This document shows, in pieces, positions 54,251 to 62,660 of a DNA stretch of 64,000 nucleotides. The first letter of the stretch is position 1, and every line of letters begins with the position of its first letter. The stretch lies in NCBI GenBank assembly GCA_947492955.1, contig CANLOV010000003.1, forward strand, positions 62,001 through 126,000. Reading direction: 5' to 3'. Position numbers and translations under genes: made by a program. The stretch comes from an uncultured Cellulophaga sp. (GTDB lineage Bacteria; Bacteroidota; Bacteroidia; Flavobacteriales; Flavobacteriaceae). The notes beneath the pieces were generated by a model, which did no database searches, had not been told where the DNA came from, and saw nothing but the letters and a program-made list of their open reading frames with translations.

Positions 54251-55153
54251 ATGGAAGCCATTATTACTATTGTTGGGTTTTTAGGAGCAGGAAAAACTAC
54301 ACTCTTAAAATATTTAATAGATAAATTTACAGAAGCCAATCACAATCCTTTTATTATTCTTAATGATTATGAAAATGCCTATATAGACGCTCAACAGTTT
54401 ACAAATCAAATACAATCAAAATCTATTAAAGCCCTTAGTGGTAGTTGTATATGTTGTAGTGGTATTGTTGAACTTAGAAATATTGTTAACAGAATTCCCG
54501 AAAGAGAAAATGGCATTACTTTTATAGAAGCCAATGGCACATCCGATGCGTGCTCATTAATAGAGTTTTTGGGTGTAGGGATTAATGAACGTTTTCTACC
54601 TCCTATTCAAATATCCGTAGTTGATGTAAAAAACTGGCAAAAGAGAGGCGAACATAATGATTTAGAATCCAATCAAATACAAGTATCTTCTCTTATCATT
54701 TTAACTCATCTTAATACTATTTCGACCAAGAGAAAAGCAAAAGTTATTCATGAACTAAAAATATTAAATACTTCTGCTAAAATTATAACTATGGATGCAA
54801 TTGATGTGGCATTGCTTCCAAAATTATTACCCTCTAATAATACTGCCCAAAAGTTTGAGCATTTAAAAGCTCACTGGGCATCTTGTTCTGTAGATTTACC
54901 AAATTTACCCAGTATAAAATGTATTAATAATATTTGTAATTCGCTGCCCAAAAGCATTCTTCGTGTTAAAGGTTGCACTCAAATTAACCAAGAACAAGGC
55001 TATATATATTTTGAACGTAAACCAGACGGAGAAATACATATTAGACCATTTAATGGCGTACCCATAACAGGATCAAAACTACTCACTATTGGTCCTGGTA
55101 GCAGCCCCGCTATCCTTAATAAGGCAATTGAAATAAACCTTAAAACAAAGTAG
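54251..55153 (+). CDS. second COG0523 GTPase, short form
   Basis: G3E-family GTPase of 300 residues with Walker [17 protein letters not shown] and the CxCC motif GSCICCSGIVELRNIV. The guanine-specificity motif is degenerate: ILTHLN stands where NKxD is expected. The C-terminal domain is short (LRVKGCTQINQEQGYIYFERKPDGEIHIRPF). It belongs to another COG0523 branch than the one at 50.1 kb, so the two probably serve different clients. It is the last gene before the second operator pair. Confidence 0.85.
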   Translation: MEAIITIVGFLGAGKTTLLKYLIDKFTEANHNPFIILNDYENAYIDAQQFTNQIQSKSIKALSGSCICCSGIVELRNIVNRIPERENGITFIEANGTSDACSLIEFLGVGINERFLPPIQISVVDVKNWQKRGEHNDLESNQIQVSSLIILTHLNTISTKRKAKVIHELKILNTSAKIITMDAIDVALLPKLLPSNNTAQKFEHLKAHWASCSVDLPNLPSIKCINNICNSLPKSILRVKGCTQINQEQGYIYFERKPDGEIHIRPFNGVPITGSKLLTIGPGSSPAILNKAIEINLKTK

Positions 55154-55234
55154 ATTTTATGTAATTATTTATAAGTAAATAAGCTAAAATAAACGCACAC
55201 TACATATATTATTTAATCTTAATTAAAATTATAA

Positions 55235-55249
55235 TGCAACCAAGTTGCT
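55235..55249. promoter_or_regulatory. Zur-type operator 3 (distal)
   Basis: TGCAACCAAGTTGCT, matching the palindrome TGCAACNNAGTTGCA except for the last base. It covers the -33 TTG at 55245-55247. Its centre, 55242, is 39 bp from that of operator 4. Confidence 0.75.
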
Positions 55250-55276
55250 TTATAATGAAATGCAATGTACTTTTGC
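55245..55276 (+). promoter_or_regulatory. promoter of the second zinc-island operon
   Basis: TTG (55245-55247), 20-base spacer, TACTTTTGC (55268-55276), a full match to the Bacteroidetes consensus. The geometry with respect to the two operators is the same as at 46367-46398. ATG 55315 is 39 bases downstream. Confidence 0.78.
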
Positions 55277-55288
55277 AACAAAGTTGCA
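55274..55288. promoter_or_regulatory. Zur-type operator 4 (proximal)
   Basis: TGCAACAAAGTTGCA, a match to the palindrome of operator 2 except at the two central positions. It overlaps the end of the -7 element and is followed by TTAAAATA as in operator 2. Confidence 0.8.
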
Positions 55289-55314
55289 TTAAAATAAGTA
55301 AATAAACTAATATT

Positions 55315-56028
55315 ATGCTACAAGCAAAAAAGCTTAGTATGCGCTATGAAGATACGCAAGCGCTTAAAGATTTAAGTTTTTCTGTTGCACCAGGAGAAGT
55401 CTTTTGTTTATTAGGACAAAATGGAGCAGGTAAAACAACAACTATTAATATTTTTTTGGGTTTATTAAAACCTACATCAGGAGAAGCTTTAATTAATAAT
55501 AAAGCTATAGCTAAAAACAACTCTACGCGTAGTATGATTGCTTATATCCCAGAAATTGTTCAACTCTATGGGAATTTATCTGGTCAAGAAAATTTAGATT
55601 TTTTTAGCAGATTAGCAAAATGTGTTTATACCAAAGAAGAACTCATTAATTTTTTAACTCAGGCTAATTTACAAGAAGAAGCACATCAAAAAAAATTATC
55701 TACATATTCTAAAGGAATGCGTCAAAAAGTAGGTATCGCTATTGCTTTAGCAAAAAATGCATCATACATACTTATGGACGAACCAACGTCTGGTTTAGAC
55801 CCAAAAGCATCAGTTGAATTTGCAAAAACGTGTAAAGAATTATCAGAAAATGGTGTTGGTATTCTAATGGCTACACACGATATTTTTAACGCCGTAAATA
55901 TTGGCTCCAAAATAGGCATCATGAAAGAAGGAACTTTAGTTCATACTACTGAAACCTCAAAAATTTCTGCACAAGAATTACAAAATTTATACATAAAAAC
56001 AATTGAATTAACTCAAACATTACACTGA
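55315..56028 (+). CDS. ABC transporter ATP-binding protein of the receptor operon
   Basis: Nucleotide-binding protein of 237 residues, ABC-2 export type. Walker A LGQNGAGKTTTINIFLGLL, signature YSKGMRQKVGIAIALA (in place of LSGGQ), Walker B YILMDEPTSGLDP and the H-loop THDIF are present. It should energise the two DUF3526-type permeases encoded at 58.5-61.3 kb. It is separated from the TonB-receptor gene by two bases. Confidence 0.92.
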   Translation: MLQAKKLSMRYEDTQALKDLSFSVAPGEVFCLLGQNGAGKTTTINIFLGLLKPTSGEALINNKAIAKNNSTRSMIAYIPEIVQLYGNLSGQENLDFFSRLAKCVYTKEELINFLTQANLQEEAHQKKLSTYSKGMRQKVGIAIALAKNASYILMDEPTSGLDPKASVEFAKTCKELSENGVGILMATHDIFNAVNIGSKIGIMKEGTLVHTTETSKISAQELQNLYIKTIELTQTLH

Positions 56029-56030
56029 AA

Positions 56031-58529
56031 ATGAATTTTAAAAATATAGTAATAGCTATTACTTTTCTAATTCTACAATTAGGATTTTCACAAGCTAAAA
56101 TTAGTGGAAAAATTGTAGATAAAAACGAAGCACCAATTGTTGGAGCCAATGTTATACTAACCAATACGGCACAACAAAAAACTGGAATGGTTTCTGATAA
56201 CAAGGGTAATTTTAACATTGATATACAAAAAGATGGCACTTATAACATCCGTATTACTTATATAGGTTTTAAAACGTACGTAAAAGAAATTACGATAACT
56301 ACTAATGAAAATTTAGATTTAGGAACCATCTCTTTAATGCAATCTGTAGAGGCATTACAATCTGTAGAGGTCATTGGTAGAATACGTAAAGACTACAATA
56401 GTGATTATTCTTTTTCGGCTACAAAAACAGCCATTAAAAATAAAGAATTACCACAGGCAGTTGCCACCGTTACAAAAGAACTTCTTGCAGACCGTTTAGC
56501 TTTTCAGCTAGCAGATGCGGTAAAAACGGTAAGTAATGTAGCTCCTACTGGTTTATACAACCATTATAATATTCGTGGTATTACACAAGCAGATGACGGA
56601 CAGGTTATTAATGGTATGCGTACTCGCCAATATTACTTTTTACAACCAATAACATCTCATTTAGAGCGTGTAGAAGTTATTAAAGGCCCATCTTCTGTAA
56701 CATTTTCTAGTGCAGACCCAGGAGGTACGGTAAATATGGTTACTAAAAAACCATTAGCTGAAAAAAGAAGTTCTATAGGTTTAACCACAGGTAGTTTTGG
56801 TACGTTAAGAGCTACAGCAGATTTTACAGGACCATTAAACGATTCTAAAACTTTATTATATCGTTTTAATGCAGCTTTTCAAGAAGCAGATTCTTTTAGA
56901 GATGTAGTAAATAACAATGCTATTTTAATCTCACCATCCTTAAGTTATATCCCTAACGAAAGTACATCACTTAATGTGGAAATGATTTATAACAATGCAG
57001 AAGGTAATTTAGATAGAGGTCAGCCAATTTTTGATGCAGTAGATGACAACTACGATATCAATAGTACACCCATTACAAGGAATGTTGGCGCATCTAGCGA
57101 TCATTACAAAACTAAAGAGTTAATACTTATGGCAAGCTTTAGTAAAAAGTTTACAGAAAATTTTAGTTTCAATACTCAGTATATGAAACAAACTTGGGAT
57201 GAAGATTTAGCAGAACATAGAGTAGAAACTACTGCTGTTGATATTGATGGTAATACTGTTCCTAATTTAATAAGATTAAGATATGATGAAAGACAACAAT
57301 TCTGGGAAACTGATAATTTTAGTGGTTATTTTAATTACGATATAAAAAAGAATAATTTTACTAATAAAACTTTAGTAGGTTATGATGCTACTCGTTGGGA
57401 ACGAAAAACTGGTGCAGGTTTTCTTAGAGCTAGAAGATATTCAAAAATTGATGGTGGGCAATCTAATTACAATCCAAGTAATGCCGCAGATTTTCAACAA
57501 ATTGTAGTTAATGGAACAACGCTTCCTGCTCCTGCTGCTGCTTTTTTTGATTTAGACAATACATTTAATGGCGCTAGAGATACAAGAAATTACAATATTG
57601 CTCAATTAAGTATTCCTGCAAATTTAACATCATCGGATGGTATATATATTCAAAATCAATTCAAGATTGGAAAATTCTCGGCATTGGTAAATTTAAGATA
57701 TGAGTGGTTTACAGATATTTTTAATTACAAAGGAGATGAACAGGAATTTAAAACCAGTGCTTTTGTACCTAGACTTGGTTTAACTTATGAAATTACCGAT
57801 AACATAAGTGCTTACACTACATATTTAGAAGGGTTTCAACCGCATACCAATACAGTGTCCTTATCACCTACAGCAGAAGGGTTCTTCTGGGGAGCATCAC
57901 CAGGAAGATTTGACCCATTAGAAAGTAGTTTAAAAGAGATTGGTGCTAAGGGCGAATTTTTAAATGGTAAAATATTTGCAAACATTGCTTTTTTTGATAT
58001 TAATCAAAAAAACATTTTACTTGGAGACACATACGATTTAGAAAGTTTAACAACAAGAGGTGAGCAAAGAAGCAAAGGTTTTGAAATGGATATTTCTGGT
58101 TATGTAATGCCAAATTTTCAGCTTACAGCATCTTACGGTTTTACAGATGCTGAAATTGTAGAAGATGCTATAGAAGAGTTTATAGGAGAACGTATCGGAG
58201 GTGCGCCAAAGCATAATGCAAATTTTTGGGGACGTTATGATTTTATGAATAAAACATTAAGAGGTATTGGAATTGGTTTTGGTGCCCAGTATGTAGATGA
58301 AAAATATACATGGTACAATCCTACTTACGATACTAATAGAGTACTATTACCAGATTATACCATATTTGATGCTGCTATTTATTACAAGCCAGATAATACA
58401 GGCATCCAATTAACACTTAAAGTAAATAATTTATTTGATAAAACATATTGGTTAGGTGGGCTTAACCCTTCTAGATTAGGCCCGGGAGCACCAAGAAATG
58501 TATTACTAAACGCTACTTATAAATTTTAG
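56031..58529 (+). CDS. TonB-dependent siderophore-type receptor
   Basis: Outer-membrane receptor of 832 residues. It has a signal peptide (about 1-21), a carboxypeptidase-regulatory-like domain (about 24-105, ISGKIVDKNEAPIVGANVIL), a plug (about 130-240, with YNIRGITQADDGQVINGMRT and ERVEVIKGPSSVTFSSADPGGTVN) and a 22-strand barrel ending in NVLLNATYKF. The plug pattern is that of FhuA/FpvA-type siderophore receptors. As its operon is under the Zur-type operators, the ligand is more likely a zinc chelate (zincophore) or a xenosiderophore that carries zinc than plain iron siderophore. This is inference. Confidence 0.9.
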   Translation: MNFKNIVIAITFLILQLGFSQAKISGKIVDKNEAPIVGANVILTNTAQQKTGMVSDNKGNFNIDIQKDGTYNIRITYIGFKTYVKEITITTNENLDLGTISLMQSVEALQSVEVIGRIRKDYNSDYSFSATKTAIKNKELPQAVATVTKELLADRLAFQLADAVKTVSNVAPTGLYNHYNIRGITQADDGQVINGMRTRQYYFLQPITSHLERVEVIKGPSSVTFSSADPGGTVNMVTKKPLAEKRSSIGLTTGSFGTLRATADFTGPLNDSKTLLYRFNAAFQEADSFRDVVNNNAILISPSLSYIPNESTSLNVEMIYNNAEGNLDRGQPIFDAVDDNYDINSTPITRNVGASSDHYKTKELILMASFSKKFTENFSFNTQYMKQTWDEDLAEHRVETTAVDIDGNTVPNLIRLRYDERQQFWETDNFSGYFNYDIKKNNFTNKTLVGYDATRWERKTGAGFLRARRYSKIDGGQSNYNPSNAADFQQIVVNGTTLPAPAAAFFDLDNTFNGARDTRNYNIAQLSIPANLTSSDGIYIQNQFKIGKFSALVNLRYEWFTDIFNYKGDEQEFKTSAFVPRLGLTYEITDNISAYTTYLEGFQPHTNTVSLSPTAEGFFWGASPGRFDPLESSLKEIGAKGEFLNGKIFANIAFFDINQKNILLGDTYDLESLTTRGEQRSKGFEMDISGYVMPNFQLTASYGFTDAEIVEDAIEEFIGERIGGAPKHNANFWGRYDFMNKTLRGIGIGFGAQYVDEKYTWYNPTYDTNRVLLPDYTIFDAAIYYKPDNTGIQLTLKVNNLFDKTYWLGGLNPSRLGPGAPRNVLLNATYKF

Positions 58530-58534
58530 ATAAA

Positions 58535-59980
58535 ATGAGGATAAACCTCGTTATTTTAATATGCAAACAGTTTTTCAAAAAGACCTTTTTCTCTAAAGGT
58601 CTTTTTGTGCTGTTAACACTATTCTTAATTGTATTAACTTATATAACTGTAAATGGTTGGTATACTTTTGAGGAGCATCACCATGTAGTGGAACACCATC
58701 AGGGAAAAGAACGGCAAAGTTGGGAAGCCAATCCAGATAAACACCCACATAGAATGGCACATTTTGGGTCATTTGTTTTTAGGATACAGCATCCTTTAAG
58801 CATTTTTGATTCTGGTATTGAGAGTTATACAGGTAATGCCATTTTTTTAGAAGCACATAAACAGCATACAGCTAATTTTTCAGAAGCAAGTTTATCAACT
58901 GGATTAATGCGTTTTGGGGATTTAAACATTGCCATATTATTACAACTCGTATTACCTTTAATTATATTTTTTATTGGTTATGCATCTATCACTTCAGAAA
59001 AAGAAAATGGTACGCTTAAAGTTATTTATATCCAAGGCACATCAATAAAAGAAGTGCTTTTTGGAAAAACTTTAGGCCTATTTTTAATTGCCGCTCTGTT
59101 TTTTATTCCAGCCTTAATTGCACTTTGGAGTATTTCGTTTATAGAAACGCATACGGTTAATTCGGCTCTAGTTCTAAGGGCTCTTTTAATCTCAATAAGT
59201 TATGTTTTATTCTTTTTTATTTTATGCTGCATTACGGTAATTATTTCAGGAAAAAGCGAAAATTCTAACAAGTCTTTATTAACCTTATTAGGAGGTTGGT
59301 TGCTATTCTTTATTATAATTCCTAAAACAGCACAAGTTGTTGGAAATTCTATTTACCCTAATGTATCTAAAATTGAATTTAAAGCTAATATTGAAAACGA
59401 AGTATTAAAACAAGGCGATAGTCATGACCCAAACGATCCGCAATTTAATAAACTAAGAGATTCTATTTTAAAAGCAAATAATGTTAGTGATACAAAAGAT
59501 TTACCTTTTAACTACGGTGGATTTCTTATGAGTAAAGGTGAAGCGCAAACAGCAAAAATTTATGCAAATCAGCATAATAAACTAATTAAAACCTATCAAA
59601 AGCAAAATAGTATTACCAATAGTTTAGTGTTGTTTAACCCTTATCTAGCTATTAAAAATATATCTATGGGGCTATCTGGAACAGATTTTAATACCTACAC
59701 GAATTTCTTAGTTCAAACAGAAAAGTATAGATACATGCAATCTCAATACATGAATGATTTACAAATGAAATATATTAGTAACGAAGCTAAAAGTAGTGAA
59801 GGAAAGGTTCATATTGTGAAAAGCGACTATTGGAAATCTATACCAAAATTTAATTACGAGTTTGTTTCATTATCCAAAACACTAAAACACCAAATACTTG
59901 CATTATTATCATTTAGCATTTGGTTGGCTATAATGCTAATAATTATGACAAAATTTTCTAATCATTTTAAAATTATTTAA
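58535..59980 (+). CDS. DUF3526-type ABC permease with His-rich segment
   Basis: Membrane protein of 481 residues. An N-terminal helix (about 22-40) leads to a periplasmic part whose first 33 residues (about 45-77) hold ten histidines (EEHHHVVEHHQGKE, then DKHPHRMAHFG); five further helices form the ABC-2 permease core (about 130-270), and a last one is near the C-terminus. Part of this segment (W...NPxxxxHxxHFG) is common in DUF3526 proteins, but the HHHVVEHH stretch looks like an addition for metal. It lies between the receptor and the sister permease, spacing 5 and 2 bases. Confidence 0.85.
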   Translation: MRINLVILICKQFFKKTFFSKGLFVLLTLFLIVLTYITVNGWYTFEEHHHVVEHHQGKERQSWEANPDKHPHRMAHFGSFVFRIQHPLSIFDSGIESYTGNAIFLEAHKQHTANFSEASLSTGLMRFGDLNIAILLQLVLPLIIFFIGYASITSEKENGTLKVIYIQGTSIKEVLFGKTLGLFLIAALFFIPALIALWSISFIETHTVNSALVLRALLISISYVLFFFILCCITVIISGKSENSNKSLLTLLGGWLLFFIIIPKTAQVVGNSIYPNVSKIEFKANIENEVLKQGDSHDPNDPQFNKLRDSILKANNVSDTKDLPFNYGGFLMSKGEAQTAKIYANQHNKLIKTYQKQNSITNSLVLFNPYLAIKNISMGLSGTDFNTYTNFLVQTEKYRYMQSQYMNDLQMKYISNEAKSSEGKVHIVKSDYWKSIPKFNYEFVSLSKTLKHQILALLSFSIWLAIMLIIMTKFSNHFKII

Positions 59981-59982
59981 TT

Positions 59983-61329
59983 GTGTATAACCTATTAATT
60001 AAACAATTTTTCAGGTCTAAAACCGTATGGTTAGCCTTTGGCATTATAATGGTTTTAGGTATTTTAAGTATTGGTACAGGAAAACAGTTTGTAATACAAA
60101 AAGAAGAAGCGATTGCTAAAACTATTGAAAAACAAGAAGAACATATAAAAAGGCAAGTAAAACTTCATGAAAATCATATTGGCTTATTATTATATTATTT
60201 AAAATTCTCATTTATTAATCCTGTTGAGCCACTTTCCGCTATTTCAATTGGACAAAGCGATTTAAACTCACACATTCAAAATGTAAAAATTTTAAATTTA
60301 GAAGGACAAAAATATGATACCGATTTGGTAAATCCTATGCGTTTACAAGTAGGTAATTTAGATTTGAGTTTTCTTATTATTTTTCTCTTTCCACTTGTAA
60401 TTATAGCATTAAATTTTAATGTGCTTTCAGAAGAAATTGAAAAAGGCACTTGGAAAATGGTTACCCTCCAAGGCATTTCGCCTTTTAAGTTTTTAATAAT
60501 GAAATTAGGCATTAGAATACTCTTTATTTGCTTAGTCTTAGGCGTTTTATTTTTGTTGTCTAAACTTATCTTAGATATACCATTCAATACAGATTTTATA
60601 AACATTATAATCATTAGTTATTTGTATATCTTTTTCTGGTTTTCATTATGTTTTTTTGTGATTTTACTTAGAAAATCATCAAACACTAATGCTATTACGC
60701 TGTTAGCGAGTTGGTTGCTATTGGTTGTGTTCTTACCTGTTTTAGTAAATAACTACATTATTAACAAATATCCTGTTGATGAAGCTTTTACAATGACTAT
60801 TAAGCAAAGAGACGAATACCATAAACGATGGGATACCGATAAAAAAGAGACTATGGACAAGTTTTATAAACATTACCCACAGTTTAAAAAATACAAATTG
60901 CAAGAAGAAGGCTTTTCCTGGTTATGGTATTACGCTATGCAGCAAATGGGAGATGACGAATCTCAGCATGAAAAAGAAGATATGTATAGTAAGATTAAAA
61001 ATAGAGAACAGTTAAGTTCCCAAATAGCGCAATTTTTTCCTCCGTTACAAGTACAATTAGCAATGAATACTATTGCTAACACCAGTTTAACAAATCATGT
61101 TGATTTTTTAAACGAAACCACAAACTTTCATGAAAAAATCCGTTTACAGTTTTATCCTAAAATTTTTGAAAACCAAAAGGCAAGTGCTGTAAATTGGGAA
61201 GTATATAAACCTGAGTTTTTTATATCTACTGCTAATTTTAGTTGGATAAAAAATATATTACCAATGACTTTAATTACAATAGTTTTAATTGGTTTTGCAG
61301 TTTTTAGAAACTTTAGATACTTTAATTAA
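59983..61329 (+). CDS. DUF3526-type ABC permease, second subunit
   Basis: Membrane protein of 448 residues with the same topology as its neighbour: N-terminal helix (about 15-33), periplasmic domain, a five-helix core (about 120-260) and a C-terminal helix (about 425-443). It lacks the His-rich stretch. The start is GTG at 59983, two bases after the previous stop; there is no ATG that would keep the first helix. The two permeases probably form a heterodimer with the ATPase at 55.3 kb. Confidence 0.84.
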   Translation: MYNLLIKQFFRSKTVWLAFGIIMVLGILSIGTGKQFVIQKEEAIAKTIEKQEEHIKRQVKLHENHIGLLLYYLKFSFINPVEPLSAISIGQSDLNSHIQNVKILNLEGQKYDTDLVNPMRLQVGNLDLSFLIIFLFPLVIIALNFNVLSEEIEKGTWKMVTLQGISPFKFLIMKLGIRILFICLVLGVLFLLSKLILDIPFNTDFINIIIISYLYIFFWFSLCFFVILLRKSSNTNAITLLASWLLLVVFLPVLVNNYIINKYPVDEAFTMTIKQRDEYHKRWDTDKKETMDKFYKHYPQFKKYKLQEEGFSWLWYYAMQQMGDDESQHEKEDMYSKIKNREQLSSQIAQFFPPLQVQLAMNTIANTSLTNHVDFLNETTNFHEKIRLQFYPKIFENQKASAVNWEVYKPEFFISTANFSWIKNILPMTLITIVLIGFAVFRNFRYFN

Positions 61330-61363
61330 ATAAAATTAGTAACTAATAAACTATATCTATTTA

Positions 61364-62515
61364 ATGACAACTGATACGGTAGAAAATAAAAAGAAAGTAA
61401 GCAGAATTGCTTCCATAGACATATTAAGGGGTTTGGTAATGCTAATAATGTTGGTAGATCATGTGAGAGAACATTTTTTTTCTCATCATACAGTAATGGA
61501 CCCAATGATAATTGAAGAGACAAGTAGTAGTTTATTTTTCACCAGATTCTCAGCACATTTCTGCGCCCCCATTTTTGTTTTTTTAACAGGTTTATCTGCT
61601 TGGCTATATTCAAACCCAAAGGGTAAACCCCAAAGGTCTGCAACAGCATTTTTATTAAAGCGAGGACTTTTTTTAATTCTTTTAGAAGTAACTCTTATTA
61701 ATTTTTCATGGTCTGGCACCTATAACATCTTGTACTTACAAGTTATATGGGCAATTGGTTTAAGTATGATTTCTTTGGGCTTTTTAAGCAGATTACCAAG
61801 AGTTTGGATTGGAATACTTGGATTTATTATTGTTTTTGGGCATAATCTTTTAACTCCGATTACATTTTTAAAGGATGAGCTAGGTTACAACCTTTGGACT
61901 GTTCTTCACGATAGAGGTTATTTGGTAATCGATGGCTTTATAAATACCAGAGTTTCTTATCCTTTGCTACCATGGATAGGAGTAATTTTATTAGGGTATT
62001 TTGCAGGACCTATATTTCATTATACATCAACCATAAAAAGACAAAAAACACTTTTGCTTATTGGTGTATCTTCTATTACTTTACTTTTAATATTAAGAGG
62101 ATTTAATATATATGGAGAAACTTTAGCTTGGGAAGCTCATAATTCAACAATAAAATCGGTAATGTCTTTTTTAAACTATACAAAATACCCTCCATCATTA
62201 CATTTTATACTACTTACTGTGGGTATTGGTATTTTACTTCTTTCTTGTTTTGAAAACATTACTAATAAATTTACCCAAATATTAAAGGTATTTGGCTCTG
62301 CTCCTATGTTTTTTTATATTCTTCACCTATATACCATCCTAATAATTCATGGAATTTTAATGTCAACAATAAATAATGGTGAAATTATTAAAGTAAATAA
62401 CATTTATCAGGTTTTGCTAATTTCAATAGGCTTATCTGTTTTACTATATTTTCCAACAAAAATATTCTCTAACTACAAACGCAGAAGCTCATCTAAACTA
62501 ATAAAGTATTTTTAG
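61364..62515 (+). CDS. DUF1624 / heparan-alpha-glucosaminide N-acetyltransferase-like membrane protein
   Basis: Integral membrane protein of 383 residues with ten or so helices. The start RIASIDILRGLVMLIMLVDHVREHFF is the family signature with conserved Asp and His; FLTGLSAWLYSNPKGKPQRSATAFLLKRGLFLILLEVTLI and PLLPWIGVILLGYFAGP follow. Such proteins move acyl groups over the membrane or modify sugars; substrate unknown. The 34-base gap to the permease gene suggests that it is the last gene of the second operon, but a direct role in metal uptake is not evident. Confidence 0.82.
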   Translation: MTTDTVENKKKVSRIASIDILRGLVMLIMLVDHVREHFFSHHTVMDPMIIEETSSSLFFTRFSAHFCAPIFVFLTGLSAWLYSNPKGKPQRSATAFLLKRGLFLILLEVTLINFSWSGTYNILYLQVIWAIGLSMISLGFLSRLPRVWIGILGFIIVFGHNLLTPITFLKDELGYNLWTVLHDRGYLVIDGFINTRVSYPLLPWIGVILLGYFAGPIFHYTSTIKRQKTLLLIGVSSITLLLILRGFNIYGETLAWEAHNSTIKSVMSFLNYTKYPPSLHFILLTVGIGILLLSCFENITNKFTQILKVFGSAPMFFYILHLYTILIIHGILMSTINNGEIIKVNNIYQVLLISIGLSVLLYFPTKIFSNYKRRSSSKLIKYF

Positions 62516-62568
62516 ACCTACTTAATCTAAGTAAATTTTTTATGTATTCCTAAAACTAAAACACATTT

Positions 62569-62604
62569 AAGCACTGTAAAACAATTGTTTTACAGTGCTT
62601 TTAT
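62569..62604. terminator. bidirectional terminator at the end of the zinc island
   Basis: Perfect 32-base palindrome with arms AAGCACTGTAAAACAA / TTGTTTTACAGTGCTT (62569-62600) and a short T-run after it. It lies between the DUF1624 gene and the convergent hydrolase gene. Confidence 0.85.
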
Positions 62605-62660
62605 AATGCAATTCTATATAATCTAATACTTAATAAAAGACCTTATACTTTACGTATAGA

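Larger units (their letters stand above)
55154..55314. other. intergenic control region of the second zinc-island operon
   Basis: Gap of 161 bases. It contains operators 3 and 4 and the promoter described below. No hairpin terminator of standard form was found for the preceding operon, so read-through from the first operon is possible. Confidence 0.6.
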
